NCBI RefSeq assembly: GCF_020525925.1
Contig: NZ_CP084876.1
Location: 4,030,001-4,094,000 of the forward strand
Direction: 5' to 3'
From: Klebsiella quasipneumoniae subsp. quasipneumoniae
GTDB lineage: Bacteria; Pseudomonadota; Gammaproteobacteria; Enterobacterales; Enterobacteriaceae
DNA: 64,000 bases
Made by a program: the position numbers and the translations under genes. Position 1 is the stretch's first letter. The number at the start of each line of letters is the position of its first letter. Positions 1-10,533 of the stretch are shown one piece after another. The notes below the pieces were generated by a model that made no database searches, was not told the DNA's origin, and was given only the letters and a program-made list of their open reading frames with translations.

Positions 1-2
1 TG

Positions 3-734
3 TCCCCGGTTCTTGAGCGTCTGGCCGCGCAATACAATGGCCAGTTTACGCTGGCGAAGGTCGATTGCGACGCTGAGCAGATGCTCGCTTCACAGTTTGG
101 TCTGCGCGCCATCCCTACGGTTTATCTGTTCCAGAACGGCCAGCCGGTGGACGGTTTTGAAGGCCCGCAGCCGGAAGAAGCGATCCGCGCCCTGCTGGAT
201 AAAGTCCTGCCCCGCGAAGAGGAGCTGAAAGCTCAGCAGGCGCTGGCCCTGATGCAGGAAGAAAAATACGCCGATGCCCTGCCGCTGCTGAAGGAAGCCT
301 GGCAGCTGTCGAATCAGGAGAGCCAGATTGGCCTGCTGCTGGCGGAAACGCTGATTGCCCTGCACCGTTCCGATGAAGCGGAAAGCGTGCTGAAAACCAT
401 CCCGCTGCAGGATCAGGATACCCACTATCAGGGTCTGGTGGCGCAGATTGAGCTGCTCAAACAGGCCGCCGACACGCCGGAAATCCAGCAGCTGCAGCAG
501 CAGGTGGAACAGAATCCGGAGGATGCGCTGCTGGCCTCCCAGCTGGCGCTACAGCTGCATCAGGTCGGGCGTAACGAAGAAGCGCTGGCGCTGCTGTTCA
601 GCCATCTGCAGAAGGATTTAGGCGCCGGCGACGGCCAGGCGCGCAAGATGCTGCAGGAGATCCTCGCCGCCCTCGGTACGGGCGATGCGCTGGCCGCCAA
701 ATACCGCCGTCAGCTCTATTCGCTGCTGTACTAA
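3..734 (+). CDS. cnoX: Chaperedoxin CnoX (YbbN), 5' end missing
   Basis: Thioredoxin-fold plus tetratricopeptide-repeat chaperone that protects proteins from oxidative aggregation and hands them to GroEL and DnaK. The reading frame is open from the first bases ([21 protein letters not shown]), so the gene starts upstream of the window. 243 residues are present; the E. coli protein has 284, so about 40 N-terminal residues, including the region of the CXXC-like site, lie outside. The visible part has the end of the thioredoxin fold ([19 protein letters not shown]) followed by helical TPR-like repeats rich in A, L, Q and E. Identification rests on sequence and on synteny with fetAB and qmcA. Confidence 0.93.
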   Translation, partial: SPVLERLAAQYNGQFTLAKVDCDAEQMLASQFGLRAIPTVYLFQNGQPVDGFEGPQPEEAIRALLDKVLPREEELKAQQALALMQEEKYADALPLLKEAWQLSNQESQIGLLLAETLIALHRSDEAESVLKTIPLQDQDTHYQGLVAQIELLKQAADTPEIQQLQQQVEQNPEDALLASQLALQLHQVGRNEEALALLFSHLQKDLGAGDGQARKMLQEILAALGTGDALAAKYRRQLYSLLY

Positions 735-745
735 TTCGTTGCCTG

Positions 746-838
746 CCCCGGATAGCGCTGCGCTTATCCGGGCTATGCGAACGAGGCGCAACGTAGCCTT
801 AGCAACCCGGGTGAGGCGTGAACGCCGCAACCCGGGAT
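746..838. repeat. REP-like palindrome pair after cnoX
   Basis: Two GC-rich inverted repeats fill the gap between the convergent cnoX and fetB. The first, at 746-773, pairs CCCGGATA with TATCCGGG around a GCGC-rich loop, typical of enterobacterial REP/BIME units. The second, at 807-838, pairs AACCCGGG with CCCGGGAT. They may protect both mRNA 3' ends; no separate terminator is evident. Confidence 0.65.
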
Positions 839-841
839 CGT

Positions 842-1624
842 TCACGGGCGTTTTTTCAGCTGCGTCACCACCAGCTGATGGCGGGCGTTGAAGAACTTCC
901 GGTAGGTCAGATAGCCGGCGATAATCGTCGACAGGCTGGCGGTCGACAGCAGCATAAAAGTTACCATGATCTGGTACTTAATCGCCTTCACCGGGTCAAT
1001 ACCGGCAAAAATTAGTCCCGACATCATCCCTGGCAAACTCACCAGGCCGACCGTTTTCGCTGAATCGACGGTGGGAATCAATGACGCGCGGATGCTGTCG
1101 CGGATCAGCCGCGCCGAGGCCATCTTCGGCGTCGCGCCGAGGCTGAGCTTCTCCTGAATCTGCTGCTGCTCGCTGCTGAAGCGCTGGCCCATATTGTTGT
1201 AGCACAGCCCCACCGCCACCATGGCGTTCCCGGCCACCATCCCGGCAATCGGGATCACCTGCATCGGCACGAAGGCTATCGAGCCGGAGAACACCAGCAC
1301 CGCCAGCGTCAGCCCGGCGCCGGTGGTGATGGCGATAAATGACGAGACAAACGCCTTATCGATATATTTACTGCGCTTTTTGGCATTCCACGCCGCGTTA
1401 AAGCAGATAAACAGCACCATCAACAGCGTCAGAACCGCATGGTTGACGTTAAAGATATATTTCAGCACATAGCCGACGATAATCAGCTGCACGATCGCCC
1501 GGCAGATGCTCCAGAGAATATCTTTTTCCAGCGCCAGCTTTTCCCGATAGCTCACCAGAATAGCGATCAGCACCAGCACCATCGACAGCGCCAGCGATTC
1601 GTTCGTAATGTTATGCCCGTTCAT
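842..1624 (-). CDS. fetB: Iron export permease FetB (YbbM)
   Basis: Membrane subunit of the FetAB ABC exporter, which lowers cytoplasmic iron and improves resistance to hydrogen peroxide. The protein has 260 residues (E. coli 259). It has several hydrophobic segments (for example around LVLIAILVSY, LLMVLFICFNAAW and VFSGSIAFVPMQVIPIAGMV) and the UPF0014-family signature GMMSGLIFAGIDPVKAIKYQ. Its start codon lies inside the 3' end of fetA (14 nt overlap), so the two are co-transcribed and probably translationally coupled. Confidence 0.94.
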   Translation of the reverse strand: MNGHNITNESLALSMVLVLIAILVSYREKLALEKDILWSICRAIVQLIIVGYVLKYIFNVNHAVLTLLMVLFICFNAAWNAKKRSKYIDKAFVSSFIAITTGAGLTLAVLVFSGSIAFVPMQVIPIAGMVAGNAMVAVGLCYNNMGQRFSSEQQQIQEKLSLGATPKMASARLIRDSIRASLIPTVDSAKTVGLVSLPGMMSGLIFAGIDPVKAIKYQIMVTFMLLSTASLSTIIAGYLTYRKFFNARHQLVVTQLKKRP

Positions 1625-2288
1625 GCTGTGCCTCCTGCATGTTTCCGCCGGCAGGTTGCAGCGTAATTACTTCATCGGCATGCGAAATTTCATTGCGATC
1701 GTGGGTGACCCATAGAACAGCGACCTGTTTTTCCGTCGCGTAGCCATGAATAATGTCATTCACATTCTGTTTATTACTGTCATCCAGCGCGCTGGTAATT
1801 TCGTCCAGCAGCAGCACGCGCGGCAGAAATTGTAAATTGCGAATCAGCGATACGCGCTGCTTTTCACCGCCCGACAGTTCGTTAATCGATTTTTCCAGCA
1901 TATTTTCGCCAAGACCAAAGCGCTGCAGATCGGCCACCAGCGCCTGCGGATCCGGTTGTTTATTACGGATCTGCCACGGAAAAATCAGGTTATCGTAAAC
2001 CGAATCCCCGAACAGCGCCGGCGTCTGCGCACAATAAGAGACCTGCTGGCGATACCTTTCCGGCGACAGCGTCGCGACATCGGCATCGTCGAAAAACAGA
2101 CGTCCGGAGGTCGGGCTGAGCAGCGAGGCGATAATTTTCAGCAAGGTGCTTTTCCCGCAGCCGGAAGGCCCGGTAATCAACTTGAATTCCCCGGGTCTGA
2201 GCTGAAGGTTGATATTATGTAAAATAACTGCGTCGTCGGCCTTAAATCCCACATCCTCGAGACGCAAAAGCGCGTTATTTTCCTTCAT
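1611..2288 (-). CDS. fetA: Iron export ATP-binding protein FetA (YbbL)
   Basis: Cytoplasmic ATPase that powers the FetB permease. It has 225 residues with Walker [10 protein letters not shown] near residue 40, ABC signature LSGGEKQRV near 140, and Walker B LLLDEITSAL. It is the first gene of the fetAB unit and reads divergently from qmcA. The 140-bp intergenic region contains an inverted repeat CTTTCTCC-N7-GGAGAAAG at 2337-2359 whose role is unknown. Confidence 0.95.
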   Translation of the reverse strand: MKENNALLRLEDVGFKADDAVILHNINLQLRPGEFKLITGPSGCGKSTLLKIIASLLSPTSGRLFFDDADVATLSPERYRQQVSYCAQTPALFGDSVYDNLIFPWQIRNKQPDPQALVADLQRFGLGENMLEKSINELSGGEKQRVSLIRNLQFLPRVLLLDEITSALDDSNKQNVNDIIHGYATEKQVAVLWVTHDRNEISHADEVITLQPAGGNMQEAQHERA

Positions 2289-2428
2289 GAGTCTTCCTGA
2301 TTATTTTCTGAAACACCGCTAGTTTACCCCACTTTCCTTTCTCCAGGATGAGGAGAAAGATATACTCAATTTAAACATGCGCTATTTCCTTGTAGCGCCC
2401 CACCAGGCAACAAGACAGGAGGTTTTTG

Positions 2429-3346
2429 ATGCTGATTTTTATTCCTATCCTTATTTTCGTCGCGCTGGTCATTGTGGCCGCGGCGGTGAAAATCGTCCCG
2501 CAGGGCTACCAGTGGACGGTGGAGCGCTTCGGGCGTTTTACCCAGACGCTGCAGCCGGGATTAAGCTTAGTCGTGCCGTTTATGGACCGCATCGGCCGCA
2601 AAGTGAACATGATGGAGCAGGTGCTCGACATCCCGTCACAGGAGGTGATCTCCCGGGATAACGCCAACGTCACTATCGACGCCGTTTGCTTTATTCAGGT
2701 GGTTGACGCGCCGAAGGCCGCCTACGAGGTCAGCAATCTTGAGCAGGCGATCGTCAACCTGACGATGACCAACATCCGTACCGTGCTCGGCTCGATGGAG
2801 CTGGACGAAATGCTCTCCCAGCGCGACAGCATTAACACCCGCCTGCTGCATATCGTTGACGACGCCACCAACCCGTGGGGGGTGAAAATCACCCGCGTCG
2901 AAATTCGCGACGTTCGCCCACCGGCGGAACTTATCGCCTCGATGAACGCCCAGATGAAAGCCGAACGAACCAAGCGCGCTTATATTCTCGAGGCCGAAGG
3001 GGTGCGTCAGGCGGAAATACTGAAAGCGGAAGGGGAAAAGCAGTCGCAGATCCTCAAGGCGGAGGGCGAGCGGCAGTCCGCGTTCCTGCAGGCGGAGGCC
3101 CGCGAGCGTTCCGCTGAAGCGGAAGCCCGCGCCACCCAGATGGTCTCCTCGGCGATCGCCTCAGGCGATATTCAGGCGATCAACTACTTCGTGGCGCAGA
3201 AATACACCGATGCGCTGCAGCAGATTGGCGCCGCCAACAACAGTAAAGTGGTGCTGATGCCGCTGGACGCCAGCAGCCTGATGGGATCGATCGCCGGGAT
3301 CAGCGAGCTGATCAAAGAAGGCGCTGGCGATCGGAAAAAATCATGA
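2429..3346 (+). CDS. qmcA: SPFH/band-7 membrane protein QmcA (YbbK)
   Basis: Stomatin/prohibitin-like protein anchored in the inner membrane by an N-terminal segment ([18 protein letters not shown]). The SPFH domain covers roughly residues 20-180, and a long charged coiled coil follows with repeated [21 protein letters not shown] units (about 190-250). The family is linked to membrane microdomains and FtsH-related quality control. ATG at 2429 was chosen because AGGAGG sits six bases upstream and gives 305 residues, the E. coli length. It overlaps ybbJ by 4 nt (ATGA), the usual pairing of band-7 and NfeD-like proteins. Confidence 0.94.
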   Translation: MLIFIPILIFVALVIVAAAVKIVPQGYQWTVERFGRFTQTLQPGLSLVVPFMDRIGRKVNMMEQVLDIPSQEVISRDNANVTIDAVCFIQVVDAPKAAYEVSNLEQAIVNLTMTNIRTVLGSMELDEMLSQRDSINTRLLHIVDDATNPWGVKITRVEIRDVRPPAELIASMNAQMKAERTKRAYILEAEGVRQAEILKAEGEKQSQILKAEGERQSAFLQAEARERSAEAEARATQMVSSAIASGDIQAINYFVAQKYTDALQQIGAANNSKVVLMPLDASSLMGSIAGISELIKEGAGDRKKS

Positions 3347-3801
3347 TCGACCTGATCCTCGCCCACCCCCATCTGTTCTGGCTTAGCCTCGGCGGGCTGC
3401 TGCTGGCGGCCGAGATGCTGGGCGGCAGCGGATACCTGCTATGGAGCGGCGTCGCCGGCGTGGTGACCGGCGCCCTGACCTGGCTCCTGCCGCTGAGCTG
3501 GGAATGGCAAGGCACGCTGTTTGCCGTCCTCACTCTGCTGGCGGCGTGGCTGTGGTCGAAGTGGCTGCGCAAGCGCGTCAAACTGCAGCGTCCTGCCGAT
3601 GCTCAACTCAACCAGCGCGGGCTACAGCTGATTGGCCGCCGTCTGACGCTGGATACCCCGCTGGTAAACGGCCGCGGCCACGTGCGCGTGGGCGACAGCT
3701 CCTGGCCGGTGATGGCTGACGAGGACCTCGCCGCGGGCAGTCAGGTCGAAGTGGTCGCCGTGGAAGGGATTACGCTGCGGATCAAACCCGTTGTTCGTTA
3801 A
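3343..3801 (+). CDS. ybbJ: NfeD-like membrane protein YbbJ
   Basis: Partner of the band-7 protein QmcA. It has 152 residues: an N-terminal membrane region (about residues 1-70, with [17 protein letters not shown] and [17 protein letters not shown]) followed by a small soluble OB-fold NfeD-type domain ([32 protein letters not shown]). It starts within the qmcA stop codon, so translation is coupled. In E. coli the protein has been reported to act with QmcA as a suppressor of ftsH defects; the biochemical role is not settled. Its stop overlaps that of cueR on the other strand. Confidence 0.92.
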   Translation: MIDLILAHPHLFWLSLGGLLLAAEMLGGSGYLLWSGVAGVVTGALTWLLPLSWEWQGTLFAVLTLLAAWLWSKWLRKRVKLQRPADAQLNQRGLQLIGRRLTLDTPLVNGRGHVRVGDSSWPVMADEDLAAGSQVEVVAVEGITLRIKPVVR

Positions 3802-4208
3802 GCCTGCGCCTTGCGATGACAGCAGCCGGAAAGATTATCGATAATCGGGCACTCCGCGCTGTCGTCGCCGGGGCAGGATTCAGCCAGCGCCAGCAGGTGC
3901 GCGCGCATATTTTGCAGCTCGCGGATATGGTTCTCGATATCCGCCACTTTCTCCAGCGTGCGTTTTTTCACATCGGCGCTGTGCCGTGACGGGTCGTTGA
4001 ATAGCGCCACCAGCTCGCGGCACTCTTCCAGATTAAACCCCACCTGTCGCGCCTGACGCAGCAGCGTGAGCTCATCGAGATGCTGCTGACCGTAGGTGCG
4101 GTAGCCGTTTTCGCTCCGCAACGGCGGCGTCACCAGCCCCTTCTCTTCGTAAAAACGAATCGCTTTGCTGGTTAAGCCGGTTTTTTTCGCCACATCGCTG
4201 ATATTCAT
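3798..4208 (-). CDS. cueR: Copper-responsive activator CueR
   Basis: MerR-family regulator that senses Cu(I), Ag(I) or Au(I) and activates copA and cueO by untwisting a promoter with a long spacer. It has 136 residues: N-terminal winged helix-turn-helix ([25 protein letters not shown]), dimerisation helix, and the metal loop with Cys112 and Cys120 ([10 protein letters not shown]). The C-terminal CCHRKAQA tail resembles E. coli. In E. coli glsA and ybaT separate cueR from copA; here they are directly divergent and share one promoter region. Confidence 0.96.
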   Translation of the reverse strand: MNISDVAKKTGLTSKAIRFYEEKGLVTPPLRSENGYRTYGQQHLDELTLLRQARQVGFNLEECRELVALFNDPSRHSADVKKRTLEKVADIENHIRELQNMRAHLLALAESCPGDDSAECPIIDNLSGCCHRKAQA

Positions 4209-4217
4209 TTTTTCTCC

Positions 4218-4248
4218 TTGACCTTCCCCTTGCTGGAAGGTTTAACCT
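4218..4248 (+). promoter_or_regulatory. CueR-controlled copA promoter
   Basis: A -35 element TTGACC (4218-4223), a 19-bp spacer and a -10 element TAACCT (4243-4248). The CueR dyad ACCTTCC-N7-GGAAGGT (4221-4241) lies in the spacer. The over-long spacer is the hallmark of MerR-type activation, and the arrangement matches the known E. coli copA promoter. Confidence 0.93.
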
Positions 4249-4314
4249 TCTTAATACTCGATGAAAGAGTGGTTCTGGTCAATCGTTGACCGGAAAATTA
4301 TTCAGGAGTTATTT

Positions 4315-4526
4315 ATGTCTAACACTATCGACCTGACGCTGGATGGCCTCTCCTGCGGCCACTGCGTTAAACGCGTGAAAGAGAGTCTGGAGCAGCGTCC
4401 TGACGTTGAGCAAGCGGAAGTCACCCTCACTGAAGCCCATGTGACGGGCAGCGCCAGCGCACAAGCGCTGATTGAAACCGTTAAACAAGCCGGATACGGC
4501 GCGGAGCTCAGCCACCCAAAGGCTAA
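4315..4526 (+). CDS. CopA(Z) copper chaperone made by -1 frameshift in copA
   Basis: In copA the heptamer C CCA AAG at 4515-4521 allows a -1 slip. After slipping, the next codons are GGC and TAA (4524-4526), giving a 70-residue product that is the first heavy-metal domain alone, ending SHPKG. In E. coli the same site is known to make the soluble Cu chaperone CopA(Z) of 70 residues. The heptamer and stop are seen here; the stimulatory downstream RNA structure was not checked, so actual frameshifting is inferred from conservation. Confidence 0.75.
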
Positions 4527-6816
4527 ACCGCTGGCAGAATCATCAATCCCGTCGGAAGCACTGACAGCGGCCACTCCTGAGCTTCCGGCAGCCCATGACG
4601 AAGATGACAGTCAACAGCTGCTGATCAACGGCATGAGCTGCGCCAGCTGCGTCTCCCGGGTACAGAACGCGCTTGCCGCGGTGCCGGGCGTCTCACAGGC
4701 GCGGGTTAATCTGGCGGAACGCACGGCGCTGGTGATGGGCAGTGCGTCCGCCGCAGAATTAGTGCAGGCGGTGGAGAAAGCGGGCTACGGCGCGGAGGCG
4801 ATCGAGGACGATCTGGAACGCCGCGAACGGCAGCAGGAAACCGCCATCGCCACCATGAAACGTTTTCGCTGGCAGGCGATTGTCGCCCTGCTGGTCGGCG
4901 TGCCGGTGATGGTCTGGGGCATGATCGGCGATAACATGATGGTCAGCGACGACAACCGTTCGCTGTGGCTGGTCATCGGCCTCGTCACCCTGGCGGTAAT
5001 GGTTTTCGCCGGCGGCCACTTCTACCGCAGCGCGTGGAAAAGCCTGAAAAACGGCACTGCCACCATGGATACGCTGGTGGCGCTCGGTACCGGCGTCGCC
5101 TGGCTGTACTCGATGAGCGTCAACCTGTGGCCACAGTGGTTCCCGATGGAAGCCCGCCATCTCTATTACGAAGCCAGCGCAATGATTATCGGCCTGATTA
5201 ACCTCGGCCATATGCTGGAGGCCCGCGCCCGCCAGCGCTCCTCAAAAGCGCTGGAGAAACTGCTCGACCTGACGCCGCCTTCGGCGCGGGTCGTCACGCC
5301 CGAGGGCGAGAAAGATCTGCCGCTCGCTGAAGTTCAGGCCGGCATGACGCTGCGCCTGACGACCGGCGACCGCGTCCCGGTCGACGGCGTGATAAGCCAG
5401 GGGGAAGCCTGGTTTGATGAAGCGATGCTCACCGGCGAACCGGTACCGCAGCAAAAAGGCGACGGCGACGCCATTCACGCCGGCACCGTAGTGCAGGACG
5501 GCAGCGTGCTGTTCACCGCCAGCGCCGTCGGCAGCCAGACCACGCTGGCGCGTATTATCCGCATGGTGCGCCAGGCGCAGAGCAGCAAGCCGGAGATCGG
5601 CCAGCTGGCGGATAAAATCTCCGCGGTGTTTGTCCCGGCGGTGGTCGCCATTGCGCTGATTAGCGCTGCGATCTGGTACTTCTTCGGCCCGGCGCCGCAG
5701 ATCGTCTATACCCTGGTGATCGCCACCACGGTACTGATTATCGCCTGTCCGTGCGCCTTAGGCCTGGCGACGCCGATGTCGATTATCTCCGGCGTTGGCC
5801 GGGCGGCGGAGTACGGCGTACTGGTGCGCGACGCCGATGCTCTGCAGCGCGCCAGTGAACTCGACACCCTGGTGTTCGATAAAACCGGCACCCTGACCGA
5901 AGGCAAGCCGCAGGTGGTGGCGGTGAAAACTTTCGCAGACGTTGATGAGATGACCGCGCTGCGTCTTGCCGCCGCGCTTGAGCAGGGTTCAAGCCATCCG
6001 CTGGCGCGAGCGATCCTTGATAAAGCCGGAGACAGCCCGTTGCCGGAAGTGAGCGGCTTCCGCACCCTGCGCGGCCTGGGCGTCAGCGGCGAAGCGGAAG
6101 GCCATCGCCTGCTGCTCGGTAACCAGGCGCTGCTCAACGAGCAACATATCGCCACCGGCGATATAGAAAGCGAGATGATGGCGCAGGCCTCGCGCGGGGC
6201 TACGCCGGTGCTGCTGGCGGTAGATGGTCAGGCGGCCGCGCTGTTCGCCATCCGTGACCCGCTACGCGAAGACAGCGTCGACGCTCTGGCGCGCCTGCAT
6301 CGTCAGGGCTACCGCCTGGTGATGCTCACCGGGGATAACCCCACTACCGCGAATGCTATCGCCAAAGAAGCCGGCATTGATGAGGTGATTGCCGGCGTGC
6401 TGCCGGACGGTAAAGCCGACGCCATTAAGCGTCTGCAGAGCCAGGGGCACAAAGTGGCGATGGTGGGCGATGGGATTAACGACGCCCCGGCGCTGGCGCA
6501 GGCGGATGTCGGGATCGCCATGGGCGGCGGCAGCGATGTCGCCATTGAAACGGCGGCGATCACCCTGATGCGCCATAGTCTTCACGGCGTGGCCGATGCG
6601 CTGGCGATTTCGAAGGCGACCTTACGCAATATGAAGCAGAACCTGCTGGGGGCCTTTGTCTACAACTCGCTGGGCATCCCGATTGCCGCCGGGATCCTCT
6701 GGCCGCTGACCGGCACGTTGCTCAATCCGGTGGTCGCCGGCGCGGCGATGGCGCTGTCGTCGATTACCGTGGTGAGTAACGCTAACCGCCTGCTGCGCTT
6801 TAAACCAAAAGCGTAA
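4315..6816 (+). CDS. copA: Cu(I)-exporting P-type ATPase CopA
   Basis: Inner-membrane P1B-type ATPase that pumps Cu(I) to the periplasm. ATG at 4315 (after [17 protein letters not shown]) gives 833 residues (E. coli 834); an earlier in-frame ATG at 4261 lacks support. Two heavy-metal domains carry CGHC (Cys14/Cys17) and CASC (Cys109/Cys112). The transport CPC motif is at 478-480, the phosphorylated Asp of DKTGTLTE at 522, and the hinge [10 protein letters not shown] near the C-terminus. It is driven by the CueR promoter and followed by a strong terminator. A programmed frameshift signal lies after the first metal domain (separate entry). Confidence 0.96.
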   Translation: MSNTIDLTLDGLSCGHCVKRVKESLEQRPDVEQAEVTLTEAHVTGSASAQALIETVKQAGYGAELSHPKAKPLAESSIPSEALTAATPELPAAHDEDDSQQLLINGMSCASCVSRVQNALAAVPGVSQARVNLAERTALVMGSASAAELVQAVEKAGYGAEAIEDDLERRERQQETAIATMKRFRWQAIVALLVGVPVMVWGMIGDNMMVSDDNRSLWLVIGLVTLAVMVFAGGHFYRSAWKSLKNGTATMDTLVALGTGVAWLYSMSVNLWPQWFPMEARHLYYEASAMIIGLINLGHMLEARARQRSSKALEKLLDLTPPSARVVTPEGEKDLPLAEVQAGMTLRLTTGDRVPVDGVISQGEAWFDEAMLTGEPVPQQKGDGDAIHAGTVVQDGSVLFTASAVGSQTTLARIIRMVRQAQSSKPEIGQLADKISAVFVPAVVAIALISAAIWYFFGPAPQIVYTLVIATTVLIIACPCALGLATPMSIISGVGRAAEYGVLVRDADALQRASELDTLVFDKTGTLTEGKPQVVAVKTFADVDEMTALRLAAALEQGSSHPLARAILDKAGDSPLPEVSGFRTLRGLGVSGEAEGHRLLLGNQALLNEQHIATGDIESEMMAQASRGATPVLLAVDGQAAALFAIRDPLREDSVDALARLHRQGYRLVMLTGDNPTTANAIAKEAGIDEVIAGVLPDGKADAIKRLQSQGHKVAMVGDGINDAPALAQADVGIAMGGGSDVAIETAAITLMRHSLHGVADALAISKATLRNMKQNLLGAFVYNSLGIPIAAGILWPLTGTLLNPVVAGAAMALSSITVVSNANRLLRFKPKA

Positions 6817-6829
6817 GCGCTGTCCAGGA

Positions 6830-6864
6830 AAGCGGGCGCTGACAGGGTCGGCGCCCGCTTTTTT
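6830..6864 (+). terminator. Terminator after copA
   Basis: AGCGGGCGC pairs with GCGCCCGCT around a loop of about 13 nt and is followed by six T. It lies 14 nt downstream of the copA stop codon. Confidence 0.9.
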
Positions 6865-6946
6865 ACCGGGACAAGAAAAGCCCGCCGGAAGGGTGACGTG
6901 TATCACCATATGCGCTAGCATGAATGCCTCACACTTCGGAGCGCGT

Positions 6947-7739
6947 ATGGGCCTGTTAAACCGGATAAAAATGCTGTGGCGAGCCGCCGTCGGCTCGTCT
7001 TATTCCTGGCCTGCGATGGATATCGTCCTGCCCGGCGAACGCTATCTGCACCTCGTCGGCAGCATCCATATGGGCACCCGCGATATGGCGCCGCCGCCAG
7101 CGAAGCTGCTGAAAAAAATACGCCAGGCCGATGCGTTAATCGTCGAGGCCGATATCAGCGGCAATGAAACCCCGTTTAGCCATCTCCCCGCTTATCCGCC
7201 GCTGGCGGAGCGCCTGAGCGACGCGCAGCTGAGCGAGCTACAGACGCGAGCCGGTGAACTCGGCCTGTCGGTCGCGCTATTCGACAGCCAGCCGCTGTGG
7301 CAGGTGGCGATGGTCCTGCAGGCCACCCAGGCGCAGAAGCTGGGGCTGCGGCCGGATTACGGTATTGATTATCAGTTGCTGATGGCCGCCCGCGAGAGCA
7401 ACATAGCGGTGATAGAGCTGGAAGGCGCCGACAGCCAGATCGCGCTGCTGCGCGACCTGCCCGATGGCGGAATGGCGCTGCTGGAGGATACGCTGACCCA
7501 CTGGCGCACCAACGCCCGTTTACTGCAGGTCATGATCGGCTGGTGGCTGGAGCAACCGCCGTCGCGCGGCGCGGTATCGCTGCCGACGACCTTCAGCCAG
7601 TCGTTATATGATGTGCTGATGCACCAGCGCAATCTCGCCTGGCGCGAGACGCTGCTGGCCCTGCCGCCGGGGCACTACGTGGTCGCCGTCGGCGCGCTGC
7701 ATCTGTATGGCGAAGGGAATCTGCCGGATATGCTGACAT

Positions 7740-7741
<2 letters not shown>
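6947..7741 (+). CDS. ybaP: TraB/GumN-family protein YbaP
   Basis: Member of the TraB/GumN family (distantly related to Tiki-type metalloproteases) with unknown function in bacteria. ATG at 6947 (MGLLNRIKMLWR) gives 264 residues, the E. coli length; an open frame continues upstream to 6893 but the longer start has no ribosome site. Family motifs visible are GSIHMG near residue 42, an acidic LIVEADI segment near 70, and GALHLYGEGNL at the C-terminus. The stop codon overlaps the terminator U-tract of the oppositely oriented ChiX RNA. Confidence 0.9.
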
Positions 7742-8422
<681 letters not shown>

Positions 8423-8433
8423 TGACGCGCCCC

Positions 8434-8502
8434 GTGCCCGGTAAGCGCAGCGCCACCGGGAAAGCGCCCGGATAGCGACGCAGCGCGCTTTATCCGGGCT
8501 TC
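8434..8502. repeat. Tandem REP-like repeats between ybaK and ushA
   Basis: Two inverted GC-rich units, GCCCGGTAAGCGCAGCG... and GCCCGGATAGCG...TATCCGGGC, lie head to head between two convergent genes. They fit REP/BIME elements and probably form the 3' ends of both transcripts. Confidence 0.75.
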
Positions 8503-8511
8503 CCCTCAGGG

Positions 8512-10164
8512 TTACTGCCAGCTCACCTCGCCTTTCGGCTCATAGGCGGCGGCATCCAGCGGCGAGTTCTTCTCGATATACTCTTTCAGCACTTCGGCAT
8601 CGATAAAGCCGGTATTCACATACCCGGGTTTATCGGCAATGTTCGGATAGCCATCGCCGCCGGTGGCGTTAAAGCTCAGCGTCGCCATCCGGTAGGTCTT
8701 CGCCGGATCCACCGTTTCGCCTTTGATTTTCAGATCGTTCAACTTGCCGTCTTTGGCCACAAAGCTGACGTTCGCAAACTGCGGATAGGCGCCGGAATCC
8801 GGCTTCATCTGCGCGACGGCGGTCAGGTAATCCACCACCTCTTTGCCGCTCATATCGACATAGGTCAGCACATTGCCGAACGGCTGGACCTTCATCACAT
8901 CCTTGTAGGTGATATCGCCCGCCTCGATGGAGTCGCGGATCCCGCCGCCGCTCATCACCGCGAAATCCGCGTTACTGCGCGCCATCTGCGCCGCCAGCAG
9001 CAGGTGGCCCATATTGGTCTGTACGAAGCGCACTTTACTGCGATCGCCCTCCAGATGGCCATTCACGCTGCCGATCTTGACCTGCAGTTGCGCCTTACCT
9101 TTGTTCTGGAACGGCGTCAGCAGCGACATCATCTGCGGGTTCTCCGCGATCTGCGGCGTATACAGCACCCGCTCGCTTTGGCCGTTATCGTATGTCACTT
9201 TTTTCTTCAGGTTGACCGGGATCAGCTGATAGTGCACCAGCTTCATCTCACCGTTGCGGAACTCAAAATCGGCGCGGCCGACGTATTTGCCCCACTCATG
9301 CGCCTGGACGATCCAGATACCGTTCTGACGATCCGGGGCGCACGGCGTCCCAGGCACATAGTCGACCTGTTTTTTATTTTCCGACGCCATGCACACCGGA
9401 TCCTGCGAGTGACCGCCGACGATCATCGCCAGCGAGCCCGCGGGTAAACTGCGTGCCATCTCGACATCCCCCGGCGCGTTAGACCCGTGGTTGCCGTTGT
9501 CATAGTGGCCCATATGGGTGGTGGCCAGGATCACGTCCGGCTTTTCATTCTGCTGCAGCTCCTGGATCACCAGCTTCGCCTCTTCCGCCGGTTTGCGGAA
9601 TTCGATATCGGTGAAATATTCCGGATTGCCAATCTTGGCCGTATCGTCAGTGGTTAAGCCAATTACCGCGATTTTTAACCCGCCGCGTTTAAACAGCGCC
9701 CAAGGTTTGAACAGCCGTTCGCCGGTGCTTTTCTGATAAATATTGGCCGACAGGAACGGGAACTTCGCCCACTTTTCCTGCTGGCGCAGCACGCTCAGCG
9801 GATTATCAAACTCATGGTTCCCCACCGCCATCGCGTCGTAGCCGATCAAGTTCATGCCGCGAAAATCGGGCTCTGCATCCTGTAAATCAGACTCCGGCAC
9901 CCCGGTATTGATATCCCCGCCGGACAGCAGCAGAACGCTACCGCCTTCGGCCGCCACCTCTTTACGAATACCGTCCACCAGCGTTTTCTGCGCCGCCAGG
10001 CCATATTCGCCGTAGTCATTGCGCCAGAAATGGCCGTGGTGATCGTTGGTGTGCAGGATGGTAATTTTATAGGTTTTATCCTGCTCATAGGCCTGCGCGG
10101 ACAGGCTGCCCAGCGATAAAGCGGCGAATAACGCCAGCGCCACGCTGTGTTTGAAATAATGCAT
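8512..10164 (-). CDS. ushA: Periplasmic UDP-sugar hydrolase / 5'-nucleotidase UshA
   Basis: Bifunctional metallophosphatase that degrades UDP-glucose, other nucleotide sugars and 5'-nucleotides in the periplasm. It has 550 residues (the E. coli length). A signal peptide is evident (residues 1-25, ending LSAQA). The N-terminal metallophosphoesterase domain has ILHTNDHHG near 36 and GNHEFDNP near 116; histidines in THMGH and GGHSQDP complete the di-metal site. The C-terminal substrate-binding domain has FNATGGDGYP. It is transcribed alone, towards ybaK. Confidence 0.96.
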   Translation of the reverse strand: MHYFKHSVALALFAALSLGSLSAQAYEQDKTYKITILHTNDHHGHFWRNDYGEYGLAAQKTLVDGIRKEVAAEGGSVLLLSGGDINTGVPESDLQDAEPDFRGMNLIGYDAMAVGNHEFDNPLSVLRQQEKWAKFPFLSANIYQKSTGERLFKPWALFKRGGLKIAVIGLTTDDTAKIGNPEYFTDIEFRKPAEEAKLVIQELQQNEKPDVILATTHMGHYDNGNHGSNAPGDVEMARSLPAGSLAMIVGGHSQDPVCMASENKKQVDYVPGTPCAPDRQNGIWIVQAHEWGKYVGRADFEFRNGEMKLVHYQLIPVNLKKKVTYDNGQSERVLYTPQIAENPQMMSLLTPFQNKGKAQLQVKIGSVNGHLEGDRSKVRFVQTNMGHLLLAAQMARSNADFAVMSGGGIRDSIEAGDITYKDVMKVQPFGNVLTYVDMSGKEVVDYLTAVAQMKPDSGAYPQFANVSFVAKDGKLNDLKIKGETVDPAKTYRMATLSFNATGGDGYPNIADKPGYVNTGFIDAEVLKEYIEKNSPLDAAAYEPKGEVSWQ

Positions 10165-10290
10165 GCTTCACTCCCTGACTTAATCCCAAGTGCCGAAAGT
10201 ATAGCGAGTTAGCCGCGTTGACAAATATGTTTTCAGAATTGCGACTTCCTTCAAACCTTATCTGCAGGTATGTTAGTCGGATAATAATTC

Positions 10291-10487
10291 TACCCGTCAT
10301 ACTTCAAGTTGCATGTGCGTTGGCAATAACTCGGCCCCTCCCTGGGCCTCGCCCTTACGGGCGCAGTGAACTGCGTTCAAATTCGTTCCTGACGAATTTG
10401 TCCTCGCTCACCCCAGTCACTTACGAGAGTAAGCTCCTGGGGATTCGCTGCGTCGCCGCCTGCCTGCAACTCGAATTATTTAGGGTA
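10291..10487. repeat. ERIC (IRU) element, long form
   Basis: Imperfect terminal inverted repeats TACCC...CAAGTTGCA (10291-10312) and TGCAACTCG...GGGTA (10468-10487) enclose the ERIC core CTCACCCCAGTCACTTAC ... GTAAGCTCCTGGGGATTC. The unit is about 197 bp, longer than the 127-bp classic ERIC. Part of the extra length is an internal inverted repeat, CAAATTCG/CGAATTTG. It fills the ushA-fsr intergenic region, 46 bp before fsr, so it is transcribed in one of the flanking leaders. Confidence 0.93.
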
Positions 10488-10533
10488 ACAACCTGCATTC
10501 TCTACAACAAATCGAACTCGCTGAAGTGAACCT

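Noticed and set aside
2337..2359. CTTTCTCC/GGAGAAAG inverted repeat between fetA and qmcA as an operator
   Set aside because: Short, purine/pyrimidine-biased and without a matching regulator; noted under fetA only.
4261..4314. Longer N-terminus for CopA
   Set aside because: The upstream ATG lies near the expected transcription start and has no ribosome site, while ATG 4315 has AGGAG and matches the family start.
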